This document shows positions 32,122 through 42,053 of a stretch of 64,000 nucleotides of DNA, piece after piece. The translations under genes were made by a program, and so were the position numbers. How positions within the stretch are numbered: position 1 is the first letter of the stretch; the number at the start of each line of letters is the position of its first letter. The DNA comes from Isoetes taiwanensis. Its lineage: Eukaryota > Streptophyta > Lycopodiopsida > Isoetales > Isoetaceae. The stretch spans positions 5,702,932 through 5,766,931 of the forward strand of contig JAJEKV010000056.1 in NCBI GenBank assembly GCA_021234155.1, in the 5' to 3' direction. Below the pieces are notes generated by a model that worked only from the letters and a program-made list of their open reading frames with translations, was not told the DNA's origin and did not search any database.

Positions 32122-34310
32122 TCATAGACTTAACAGAAAAGAACGATGTGAGTCTATATCCTTGATGTATCTACCAAGGTTATAAGGCTCCATCTCAAGT
32201 ATCCCATGTAAATGTACAAGATTTATGTTGTGTCTATCTCTGATATGTGAGTATTCAGGACATTCAAGTAAAACATGTCCTTCGTCCTCCATGACTCCCA
32301 ATGTGCAAAAAGAGCAGAGTCTGCTCTCTCTCGGGATCCCAGCCCATCTACCTGTTTCAGACATGAGACGATGCGAGCTTGTCCCAGATTCCGCCACCAC
32401 ATGCTTCATATGTCTCGAGATGTTTGACAACAGTAATCGAGTTCCGTGTACATCACCAATTGATTTATGTCTTCAATATACTTCTGCATTCTACTCCCTT
32501 TTTGAGTGCCATAACCGTTGATTGCCAATTCTTGGACCAAATCTCGACACCTATCTCGAGAATCCGCCGGTTTTCTTGAGTTACCCCCAACTAGCGGCCC
32601 ATTTCAATAAATTTTCCTTCCATTCTCGAGTTGAACTCGTGCGCTATTCTTGATGGCCTACATTCGGCTGCAGACCTAACCCGTTTACATAATTGATAGT
32701 CCGCATAATGCTTCGACCTCTAAGGGAAGCATAGTCGTCTCGCAAGCATAATGGCATAAGGCGTTTGGCTTTTTACCCCTAATTCATCCGGCCAAGAATA
32801 GTTTAAGGACTGATTCAACCCGCTTCCATTGCCTACTTGACAAGCGGGGCCCCAGATCGGGCATCCATATAATATAACTGTTTGTACTAGTACCTTAAAT
32901 AATGTCTTCTTCAAGGACCAGCTTGTGAGATCCGCCTCCAAAGACTTAGTTAACATGGAATATAAGGCCTTCTTCCCACCGCTATGCGTTTGTCCAAGCA
33001 TACGCCCACAGTATCTTGATTCAAATTCTAACCCCGTGTATTTGTAATGTGCTACCTCTATATGCTGATTTTTATAGGTAAAAACAGTAGATCCACCGTC
33101 CCCGATAATCATTACTTTTGTCTTTGCTAAATTAATCGTCATTAACTTCTCATTGCAAAATAGTCAAGATTATCAAGCAGCCCCCGGCAAACCTTGCTTT
33201 GTAGAGGAGATCAAAACGACATCATCGGATAAAGCAAAACATTTGGATTAAGTAGCCTCTAACTCCATGCCATGTAGACATCTCTACGCTTCATCCAACT
33301 ATCCAAATCATCAATGTATAAACCAAATAATGTCGGAGACAAGGGACAGCCTTGTCTCACTCCTATTGTGCTATGAATGTCTATGTCCATTCTATTTGTC
33401 AATTTCACAATGACTTCTGCATATAATTACGATACTGGCCCACCCTTAAACCAAAAGGGACCCCAATGCGTTCCATCCTTTCTCCTAAATTCCTTCGAGG
33501 TACCGTGTCGAAGGCTTTCGAGAAATCTATGAAGGCCATGTACAGGGCACTCCTCGGTTTCTTTGCATTTTCACAGAGAATTCTAAGCACTAACGCATGG
33601 TCAAGAGTGCGGTGGTCCTTCACGAACCCTCGCTTGGAACACACTCGGATTTCCGCTTGCTTCAGCCCAATGACTTATCTTTTGTTCCAAAAGAGTGGCC
33701 AAAATCTTTGTGAACGTATTCCCTATTAGAATCGTTCTGTAATTTGAGATCTCATGCACGTCCCCACTCTTGAATATCGGATGTACCCTGTTTTCTCTCC
33801 ACTGCTTGGGAAGACCTTGCATCAATGCAAAGATTCAAGAAATATGTTAGCATGCCCAAAGCTCGTTAAGCCACTCCATTTAAACAATTCAACTCCGAAC
33901 CCTTGCAAGTCTCTCGGCTTTGCCATTTGACATTTTCTGCAAAGCATATTCCACATCCTTTTTTTGAAAAAAGCTCCTCATCCAAATTGCAATCTATCCA
34001 TTTGGTCGTGAGGCAAATCATATAAACTTCTAACATAACTCCCCGTTCAGCTTCATCGAGATGAGCGGGTGTGCCCCGGCCGGAGCATCCTCCGTAAAGC
34101 TTTGGGATCATCAAGGAGCTTACTGCTGCCCATACTTCTGCCGCCACGCATATAGCTATGTTTCTTTTGCCTAAGCAATTGTTTATACCATTTTGGTTTG
34201 TACTTTGTCCCTTCGGGATTTGTCTTCTTGCTTGCACGCACTCTCTCATCAAACCAAAGATTTGTTCCTATGTATGTGCTGTTTAGATGTGCCAAAAATA
34301 TCTGCTGCAA
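32122..34310 (-). pseudogene. LINE ORF2, reverse transcriptase and C-terminal domain, frameshifted
   Basis: The blocks need several frame changes. Block 1 is QGLPKQWRENRVHPIFKSGD with NYRTILIGNTFTKILA near 33800. Block 2 is RGFVKDHRTLDHALVLRILC and MAFIDFSKAFDTVPRRNL (catalytic Asp of motif A) near 33620. Block 3 is IGVRQGCPLSPTLFGLYIDD near 33350. Block 4 is the catalytic Y-x-DD box near 33228, where the DNA reads TAT CC GAT GAT: one base is missing, so YxDD is out of frame with its flanks. Block 5 is MTINLAKTKVMIIGDGG and YKYTGLEFESRYC near 33100. The end (32430-32122) has a Cys/His motif, CSFC-x(7)-EDEGH-x4-C, seen in zf-RVT domains. RNA-templated synthesis would need the repaired frame. 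Confidence 0.75.
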
Positions 34311-35268
34311 CCCCCGAGACTATTTTAGAAAAGGCTTTTATGTCTTCCTCCAAACGACCCGTCCAAAACAAAACTGTGAGTGCCTCATCAAGCTGTCTAC
34401 TATATATGGATTGCTTTTCATAAGATAATTTTATCTTGGATGGCCTTGATATTTCCTCCTGCGTTGGTGTACCACCAACTAAGTCAAAATACAATGGCAC
34501 ATGGTCGGACTCCATCAGCTTTTGTCCTATCTTGAAGCCTTTGATCATATCTGTATCTTTAGATAACAGATAATCAACCACACTTGCTCCATTAAAAGTT
34601 ATGCAAGTAAAATTTTCTGAGCCTGGATAACAATGTATGCCATTAAGAACCTTTAAATCACATGCCGTGCCAAACTCCATGAATAATTTGCCCATCGAGT
34701 TTGTATCATGATCAGCAGATTTCCTTATAAACAATTCTTCCTCCAGCTCGTTTAAATGCACACTAAAAGGCTGCTCATAAGCAACTGTTTGTTGGGTGCG
34801 TGTCCGTGCATTAAAATCACCAACTACAACTACTTCTGCCAACTCTTGGAATGCCTTCACTTCTTTTGCCAAATCGTGGAAAGGATTGCTCCTATCAAAA
34901 TCCGGGCTGTCATATATTTTCATGTGTAAAGGGGTGTAATAACAAACAGCCAGCAGAAATTTCCTATCATTCAAAGCGATCTCAATCCATACATGCTGAT
35001 TCCTAGCATGTTGTTGCTTCTGCTTTACCATGTGAGAGATATTATCTCTAGCATAGACTACCATGCCTCCGTGCCCTCTACCTGTGCTTTTCATTTTCTT
35101 GTTCCATACGCTTGCAACTATTCCAAAACCATCAAGCTCAGGTAAACCTTTTGTTTGGTGTTGCCATGTTTCGACCAAACAGATCAAATCCACATCTTTC
35201 CATATTTCATGAACTGCTGCCATCTTCTCCTTCGATATACCATGAGCATTCCACGCTAGAACCCTCAA
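34249..35268 (-). CDS. LINE ORF2, apurinic-type endonuclease domain
   Basis: Open for 339 codons. The frame opens at a TTG (RVLAWNAHGISKEKM follows), so the true start may be non-ATG or part of a longer frame. Endonuclease landmarks are present in order: NAHG near residue 7, LVETWQ (catalytic Glu) near 32, MVVYARD, VVVGDFNAR (Asp/Asn pair) near 140, VVDYLLSKD, and SDHVPLYF (catalytic Asp-His) near 250. These belong to the APE-type endonuclease that nicks the target. The active-site residues are all kept. The frame then breaks near 34250 before the RT. Confidence 0.8.
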   Translation of the reverse strand: MRVLAWNAHGISKEKMAAVHEIWKDVDLICLVETWQHQTKGLPELDGFGIVASVWNKKMKSTGRGHGGMVVYARDNISHMVKQKQQHARNQHVWIEIALNDRKFLLAVCYYTPLHMKIYDSPDFDRSNPFHDLAKEVKAFQELAEVVVVGDFNARTRTQQTVAYEQPFSVHLNELEEELFIRKSADHDTNSMGKLFMEFGTACDLKVLNGIHCYPGSENFTCITFNGASVVDYLLSKDTDMIKGFKIGQKLMESDHVPLYFDLVGGTPTQEEISRPSKIKLSYEKQSIYSRQLDEALTVLFWTGRLEEDIKAFSKIVSGVAADIFGTSKQHIHRNKSLV

Positions 35269-35280
35269 GGTCCCGCCCCT

Positions 35281-35991
35281 CTATGCCTTCTTCCTATCTG
35301 TAACAACTGCCTTCCCAGATCTATCGAGGTAAGCTACTACACCTCTCTCTCTTGCTTCTCGGACTTTAGCCCATTCCTTCTTCTTATTTTCATTTTGTGC
35401 CTGTGTCAAATCTGGGTCCAGCCATAATTTATGGCCTTTCAACGAAGCTCTGTGGGCCATGACTCGGTTTCTGTCCTCTACCCTATCAAACTTGATGAGA
35501 ATTGGTCTGTGGAAATTGCCTGGCTTCCCAAGTCTCTTACAAAATACGAAACCTGGTTCGTGTAAGTGCATGGTGTCTTTGAAGAAGGCACCAACTGCTT
35601 CTGTGACATTCTCATTATCTGATTCCGGCAGCCCACTCAACTTCAAGTTCTTTGCCCTAAGCTGTTGTTCAATCTGTTCGGCCGAAGCCCTCTCTAAATT
35701 GTCTCTTGTTGTATCAGCCACAACATCTGCTAATTCTTTCTTGATCTCTTCCATATGAAACTCTTTGGGTTTCCCCACCAAATTAACCAATTCTTGGTTT
35801 TGGGCCCTAAGGTCTGCATTCTGCTTCAGAAGGTCTGAGTTCTGGGTAACCAAAATCTGAACGGTCTGTTGTAACGAATTCATTTGCTCCTTCAAATCCT
35901 GTAGAAGTGCCAGCATTTGCCCTGAGTCCCCATCAAACTCCGTAATCCCCTTCCCGGGAGAGCCCATGGGCTTCCTCCCTGATCGGGTCAT
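35281..35991 (-). CDS. LINE ORF1 protein (coiled coil, RRM-like, C-terminal domain)
   Basis: Intact, 236 aa. Residues 25-75 form a coiled coil (LLQDLKEQMNSLQQTVQILV then QNSDLLKQNADLRAQNQEL). Residues about 115-175 match the L1-ORF1/transposase-22 RNA-binding fold: NLKLSGLPESDNE, FVFCKRLGKPG and RPILIKFDRVEDRNRVM. The C-terminal part (LWLDPDLTQAQNENKKKEWA then KVREARERGVVAYL) matches the family's CTD. The family binds LINE RNA as a trimer and acts as a chaperone. The stop lies 12 bases before the ORF2 frame opens. Confidence 0.8.
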   Translation of the reverse strand: MTRSGRKPMGSPGKGITEFDGDSGQMLALLQDLKEQMNSLQQTVQILVTQNSDLLKQNADLRAQNQELVNLVGKPKEFHMEEIKKELADVVADTTRDNLERASAEQIEQQLRAKNLKLSGLPESDNENVTEAVGAFFKDTMHLHEPGFVFCKRLGKPGNFHRPILIKFDRVEDRNRVMAHRASLKGHKLWLDPDLTQAQNENKKKEWAKVREARERGVVAYLDRSGKAVVTDRKKA

Positions 35992-36040
35992 ACAGGAGGC
36001 CCGAGGTTCGTTCGTCTGCTAGGGTATGGCGATGGCGCTC

Positions 36041-36608
36041 CCAAATTATATATGCAGAATGTCAATAGATATGGCAATCACAACAGATCCGGGAATGCTT
36101 TGCAAGAAATCTTTTTTAAGATTCGTATGAACAGAATAGGACTTCTGGACGGTTTAAGCGAGGTCTTGGGCTGCTGAATACATCAATAGAAGAGTCATGG
36201 CTGTGCAAATTGATCTTTCTATTTTTAGACTCCCAGAAACCGATTTACATTTTGATTCACAACAGACGTACACTAGAACTTTATTATCTAAAGATGAATC
36301 CATAAAGATACGCCACATTTAAGGTCCACATTAACACATACACCATGTACTTACATCCCCCCTACTTACGCACGACAATACCAAGCACACATACATAGAG
36401 AGATAAAGTCAAAACTACTTTGATAAGAATGTAGGCTATAGGATCAATAAGATACCAACTCCATAGGATCAGTCTTACATTGAAATCCCATATAAACACT
36501 CTCTTGTAGTGATATTTAATTGTTGCAAAGGCGACAACAAAAACAAAAATAAATAAATAATGTGGAACATAAGACCTTTGAAATTTTGCAAGGTGATAAG
36601 AAATCGAA
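36041..36608. other. No gene seen
   Basis: AT-rich spacer between the LINE and the small ORF. No motif or repeat was recognised. Confidence 0.35.
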
Positions 36609-36878
36609 TTAGGGCTTAGAAACCCTATTTTCGACAATCCTGACCCATGCAAGGTCCTGCTCTATCAAAAGGGCCATTCCAATGGAGTTACAAGGTGAGG
36701 GATAATTGGTGCATCCAATGCTTCCAAATAGTTGATCATAAGTTATGAGCTCTTGTGTTTTATGCAGTTTTTCAAATGAATCGAGAATCGTCCACCCTTT
36801 CATTGTCAGTCTCTCTCTGATGCCCATGCTCTCATCCAAATACCTTTCATGTGTTGTTAAGGCACTGGAAATACCCAT
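36609..36878 (-). CDS. Small hypothetical ORF, 89 aa
   Basis: Uninterrupted minus-strand frame with balanced composition (MGISSALTTHERYLDESMGI, RLTMKGWTILDSFEKLHKTQ, ...LAWVRIVENRVSKP). It lies 61 bp downstream of the calmodulin-like gene on the same strand, so it could be an exon, a 3'UTR ORF or chance. No domain recognised. Confidence 0.2.
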   Translation of the reverse strand: MGISSALTTHERYLDESMGIRERLTMKGWTILDSFEKLHKTQELITYDQLFGSIGCTNYPSPCNSIGMALLIEQDLAWVRIVENRVSKP

Positions 36879-36939
36879 GTCTGAATCCCAGTTTCTCGAC
36901 GTCCAAATCTAACATTTTGGCCCTCAACAAGCTACTGTG

Positions 36940-37431
36940 TCATCTGGAACAGATTGGCTTGCGCATCATCATATGCTTAAAATCTGAAAATCCAACTTTA
37001 CCATCTCCATCCATATCCACATTCTTTATAATTCGTCTGCAATCTCCTCCATCACCTATACCCAGCCTTACCACAACACTCTGCAGCTCTTCAGCACTAA
37101 TAAATCCATCGCTATTCTTATCGAATATCTTGAAGGCTTCCATAAGCTCTTCTTCCTCTTCTTTTTCGCTCTCTTCCTCCGACAAATTATTGAAAAGGGC
37201 TATAAATTCCTCAAAATTTATAAATCCATCGCCATCGTGATCTACAGAGCTAACCATTGTGATTAATTCTTCGGCAGAGGCAGGGCAGCCTAGTTTAGAC
37301 AGGAGAAGAGCGAGGTCGTTGTGGCAAATTAGCCCGTCTGCGTTATTATCAAAAGTGGCAAAAACCTTGAATAATTCGTTTATGTCGCTGTTGCACAATT
37401 GGGTTGTTTTAGGCGAACTCTGCTGCATCAT
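36940..37431 (-). CDS. Calmodulin-like protein with four EF-hands
   Basis: Intact, intronless, 163 aa. It starts MMQQSSPKTTQL; the first of two adjacent ATGs is chosen. There are four 12-residue EF loops: DNNADGLICHND (about residues 28-39), DHDGDGFINFEE (64-75), DKNSDGFISAEE (99-110) and DMDGDGKVGFSD (137-148). Loops 2 and 3 are canonical, with Glu at position 12. Loops 1 and 4 end in Asp, which usually weakens Ca2+ and alters Mg2+ preference. The central linker is very acidic (SEEESEKEEEEELMEAFKIF). The family acts as Ca2+ sensors in cytosol or nucleus, changing shape to bind target helices. It lacks a signal peptide, transmembrane segment or CaaX box; it ends RKPICSR. Introns are absent, as in most plant CMLs. 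Of all ORFs in the window this is the most convincing working host gene. Confidence 0.92.
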   Translation of the reverse strand: MMQQSSPKTTQLCNSDINELFKVFATFDNNADGLICHNDLALLLSKLGCPASAEELITMVSSVDHDGDGFINFEEFIALFNNLSEEESEKEEEEELMEAFKIFDKNSDGFISAEELQSVVVRLGIGDGGDCRRIIKNVDMDGDGKVGFSDFKHMMMRKPICSR

Positions 37432-37758
37432 TTTCCAAAGAGAAGGCTTGTATTGCGTGCTTGATTGATGTCGAATCTCGTTTCCTCATTCTTGTTTCAT
37501 TTAATAGGTAGATGAAGACGCGTTTTATGATTCTTCGCCTTTTCTTCTTAGAAAAATCTCGGCTACTTACATAGTCTTAGAAAATTAGCACACGCGCACC
37601 ATTTCCAGATTTCTTGCTCTGTCTGCAGTTTCTAATTGCCTTCTAAAACTTTTGCTTGGAAGTTTCGAACATGGAAGCGGTGCTCCGTACAAATCTAAAT
37701 TCCATGTAACAATAATTTCTTGTTACTTACAATTTTGGCGTGTTAGGCCAATTGTATA

Positions 37759-37862
37759 CAAGAAACACCCCAAGGCTTAAATTCCGGGGTGGAAGCTGTG
37801 CCGACACCGTTAGGCAGAGGCACTGCTGACACCCCGGAATTTAAGCCCCGGGGTGTTTCTTG
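37759..37862. repeat. 104-bp near-perfect hairpin
   Basis: CAAGAAACACCCC...TTAAATTCCGGGGTG on the left faces its reverse complement ending GGGGTGTTTCTTG on the right: about 33-nt arms with two or three mismatches around a loop of about 38 nt. It lies 330 bp upstream of the calmodulin-like start codon. It could be a tiny foldback element or an RNA hairpin. No target duplication is clear. Confidence 0.75.
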
Positions 37863-38100
37863 AAACGTGAAAATAGGGTAGGGCGTAATTCTGCGAGGTG
37901 AAAACTTGCAAGAATGTCAATGTCAGGTGAAAACTCGATTCTGTCAGGTGAAAACTCTGTAACACCAGAATGCACAGTAAAAACTCCACCCTCCGTTAAA
38001 ACAAAAAGCGTCCAACGTTCTTTAAAAGAAGATGCGCCACGTGTCAACGCATGACCGGTGGACACGGCAGAATTGCGCTCACCCTGTTTTTACGTTCTGG
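37863..38100 (-). promoter_or_regulatory. Probable distal promoter of the calmodulin-like gene
   Basis: Contains a G-box CACGTG at 38038-38043 within GCCACGTGTC, an ABRE-like context. Three copies of AGGTGAAAACT occur at about 37900, 37926 and 37946, the last two 20 bp apart. The gene starts at 37431, so this is 430-670 bp upstream. Regulation by ABA or bZIP factors is inference only. Confidence 0.35.
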
Positions 38101-38238
38101 AACATTGCATGTTGAATGAAATTGTTGTGCTATTTAATATTATATTAATTAACCATTATTATATCATAGGGTGATTGAATGAGCACACAATTCGGTTTAA
38201 TATTCATTAACCATTATTATATCACACTATGGTTGTAC

Positions 38239-38903
38239 TAAACTACAAAATACCTTTATGTTCTGATAAATTTACCATATACCCTCGAGTTTTGATCATT
38301 TTGTGAGATGCCCTTGATCAAAATACAAAGTATCTTGTGTATCTTTTAAAATTATTCAAATGCCCTTAAGATTTACATTAATTTCCCCAATGCCCTTAAG
38401 TTTTCTTCGAATTCCTCAAACGCCCTTGAGAACTAGAACATGAGATTTCCTTCAAATTTCAAATGCTTCAAAATTCACCAAATACCCATATGAACGAACT
38501 ATGATCTCTGCCCTTGCATCCTTCACTACTTCTTAACTCCTACAAATCCTCTTTCTTGATTTTATTTGGCTACAATAAGTTGTTATTGTACACTGGATTG
38601 AATTAGTGCTTTCGACAAGAGAATCATTGCAAATCGTTAGAGGAAATCGATGAGTTGTGAGCAAATCAATGGAGCAGAAATTAATTTGGTGTCTTGCCGT
38701 AAAAATTAATTTGGTGTCTTTGATAAAAAGGCGCCATGAATATCTATTACAGAAGGGTATTCCATGAAATACGAAAAACCAAAGGGCATTAGGTGAAACT
38801 TAAAATTGTACAGAGGGATATACGTTGACCAAGGGCATCTCAGTAATTTATTTAAACTCAGGGGTATGTCGTGAAATTCGTCAAAATGGTATTTTGTAGT
38901 TCT
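38239..38903. mobile_element. TIR element, tandem copy 1
   Basis: It starts AACTACAAAATACC and ends GGTATTTTGTAGTT, about 660 bp, and is 90%-like identical to copy 2. The ends are inverted repeats. The interior is AT-rich with CCCTTAAG/CCCTTGAG repeats and no coding potential. No clear target duplication. Confidence 0.65.
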
Positions 38904-38908
38904 TCTCT

Positions 38909-39562
38909 GGGAAAAACTACAAAATACCCTTATGCTCTGACAAATTTTACTATATACCCTCGAGTTTTGATCATTTTGTGAGATGCCCTTGGTCAAAATA
39001 CAAAGTATCTTGTGTATCTTTTAAAATTATTCAAATTCCCTTAAGATTTACATTAATTTCCCCAATGCCCTTAAGTTTTCTTCGAATTCCTCAAACGCCC
39101 TTGAGAACTAGAACATGAGATTTCCTTCAAATTTCAAATGATTCAAAATTCACCAAATACCCATATGAACGAACTATGATCTCTGCCCTTGCATCCTTCA
39201 CTACTTCTTAACTCCTACAAATCCTCTTTCTTGATTATTGTACATTGGATTGAATTAGTGCTTTCGACAAGAGTCATTGCAAATCGTTAGAGGAAATCGA
39301 TGAGTTGAGAGCAAATCAATTGAGCAGAAATTAATTTGGTGTCTTGCCGTGAAAATTAATTTGGTGTCTTTGCTAAAAAGGCGCCATGAACATCTGTTAC
39401 AGAAGGGTATTCCATGAAATACGAAAAACTAAAGGGCATTAGGTGAAACTTAAAATTGTACAGAGGGATATACGTTGACCAAGGGCATCTCAGTAATTTA
39501 TTTAAACTCAGGGGTATGTCGTGAAATTCGTCAAAACATAAGGGTATTTTGTAGTTTTTCCC
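38909..39562. mobile_element. TIR element, tandem copy 2
   Basis: It starts GGGAAAAACTACAAAATACC and ends with the reverse complement (GGTATTTTGTAGTTTTTCCC). TIR similarity extends about 45 nt with scattered mismatches. It is in the same orientation as copy 1, five bases after it. Confidence 0.7.
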
Positions 39563-41857
39563 TATATTTAATTGCAGTAGACCTTAATCTAAAAAAGTAG
39601 AGATATCACCAGTTCATGAGAAACATAGGTCCAGAGTATAAAGAACAAGTTATTGAGGTTTCACATATGCTATAAACCATCCATGTCTTCTTGAGTAAAA
39701 GTCTTTATGAATATTTGAACCTCAAAGCAACACTTGGAAGGATAGATTCCATTACCTGCAGTGAAACCACGAGACATTTAGCCTAACGGGTAAAAGCTCA
39801 AGTCACAACAGGTAAGCAATGAACCTATCTAGTTTCACGCCCTTCACCATTAACCAATATACCAGTTAAAACATAAAAAGCTAAAGCAATGAACCTGGCT
39901 TATGGTCCTCACTACAACAATGAGAGCAATTTTCCAGCTTGGAATACAATTTGACATGATAAACCAAACATATTTCGAATCTGCCACATCACATACCAGC
40001 TTGTTTTTGCATTATGAATCATTTTTTGAACTGGTATTACTGCCTCAAATTACACTCCAAGAACATACATTCCTAAAGAATATAAAATCTAGCTTTTCCT
40101 TTTCCAGAAGACTCGTTATTAGGTGCCTAGCTTAACCTTAGATGCATAAGAGACAACAAAATAATTAAGCTTCAAGAGCTTACAAATGTTCTCTAAAAAC
40201 ATTTATGGCCAAGCCAAACCGAAAGAGCAAGTCTGTGATAATTGCATCTGGAAGAAATAAAGCAATAGAAAACAAAGGGATAACTTTATATAACAACAGG
40301 ATTTGCATCTAAATATGCAAATTACTAGTAATACATCTTAATCCCCAAGACTGAACAAAAATAGTGATGTAAGAGGTTCACTCCGATGTAAATAACAGCA
40401 AATTATCTACTGATAACACATCTGCCCAACTATTATTTTATCAGATTGATTATATTAGAGGTCTATAAAATCAATATTCGAGATATCAAGTTCACTATAA
40501 ACACTCAAAACATCCTGACCAATGTCATTTCAGCAAATAGAAAAGACAATATGGAAAAGAGAAAACAAGCTTAAGGGCGAAGCACTTTCTAGAAAGCGAG
40601 TGAATATCATAGAATATAAGGGCCAGTGATGACAGCACCACATGCATCAGGAATGAACGCATGCTGATACAAGACCTTGCAAGCAGGAAGACTATGCAAT
40701 CTAAAAACATGTCAGCTTAGTCAAGGACATGAGCAAACAAACTCAGCATATGATAACATAAAATGAATAAAATCTTCAAAATCGCATCTCCAAGATCAAA
40801 CAGAGATCAAACAGGCCATAAATCGGGCAAGCAATCTGTATACAAACATAGTCCAACTACTTATGGAAAGCGGAGATCAACTTAAATAGCCATGTAAGTA
40901 GAGCATATCAGGTCGAAATTGGGTTTTTTTACAAACTCTAATCGTCAAAGGATCCAATCTGATAAGTGATTCTAGGAATATTCATAAAAGGAAAACAAGA
41001 TGGATTTAGCTGAAGGTTAATTTGCAAAGATTAAAATGGTTAAAATGGACCAGTTAAAATAAGACCTCTAGTTGTTGTTCCATGGTAACAGGCTATGTAA
41101 ATGACCACAGAATATTTTTGCTTAATGTATTAGTCGGTAAAATTAAAATGCTTAAGGGATAACAAAGGTTATGGATGGTTTTTAACTCTATACAAGTAGG
41201 GTACATGATATACGACTCATTGGTTGCAAACAAGCAAGATCGGGGACAAACTCATATGTAGTCTAGGAAAACTACAGATATGGCAGTGGGGGTTTGGCAA
41301 TTGAGTTATTTGGTAGGCATATTAATCATTAGTTATAGTTGTAGTAAGTTTATAGACTTAGATCTTGCCATTGTTGGATCTTATCACACAAAATCAAGAG
41401 GAGTTATAATAATAAAGAAATCCTTCCTCCTACCACAGATTAGGAGGTCCCCATTTGGTCTTGTAAAATGACTAGTTAAAGTTGTAACAGGGAGAACATA
41501 GAGATCCTATCCAACCCATACAAATCTATAGAAAAATGCTGAAAATAAGACGAAATCTTTATAGATTCTCTTGAGAATTCTCGTCAATTCACCAATATCA
41601 AAGGTAGTCCATAGAAGTTGTTGAATTTATGCATTCAAAGAACAATCTGTATGATATTATATGTACAGAAACTGTTAACTTTGTATCAATATTGTAAGGT
41701 AGCCCACAAAACTTATTTCGTCTCAACATGCAAAAACATCATCATGATGCGTGTTTTGAGAAATTCAAGAGACAAAAGTGTAAAAGTTTTTTTAAGAAAT
41801 GCAACCAGCCATGGAAAAACTCTTTCCATAAAAACCCATGGCTGGTGGACGTAAATA

Positions 41858-42053
41858 CACTACTACAAAAATAGGTAGAAATGGCACAAAAGTGACATTT
41901 ATCCTCTGCCTTTTTACAGAGCATAAATGTCACTTTTGTGCCATTTGGGGAGCACAAACGTCATAAATGGCACAAAAGTGACGTTTATGCTCGGTAAAAA
42001 GGCGGAGGATAAATGTCACTTTTGTGCCATTTCTACCTATTTTTGTAGTAGTG
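41858..42053. mobile_element. CACTA-type MITE, 196 bp
   Basis: It starts CACTACTACAAAAATAGG and ends with the reverse complement, CCTATTTTTGTAGTAGTG. Inverted complementarity runs about 50 nt at each end, with an inner inverted motif AATGTCACTTTTGTGCCATT. The 3-bp target duplication is ATA (41855-41857, 42054-42056). The homologous site in the inverted arm near 46755 is empty and has a single ATA. Confidence 0.95.

Larger units (their letters stand above)
32036..36040 (-). mobile_element. Nearly full-length LINE with (TAA)n-type tail
   Basis: On the minus strand the order is ORF1 (35991-35281), ORF2 endonuclease (35268-34249), RT and C-terminal Cys/His domain (to 32122), then a 3' end of nine ATT/AAT trinucleotides at 32037-32063. 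A trinucleotide tail rather than poly-A recalls I-type LINEs. The length of about 4 kb fits. The 5' end is set only approximately by where coding sequence and the GC-richer leader stop. No target duplication was found. ORF1 is intact and ORF2 has several frame changes, so the copy is probably dead but fairly young. Confidence 0.8.
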
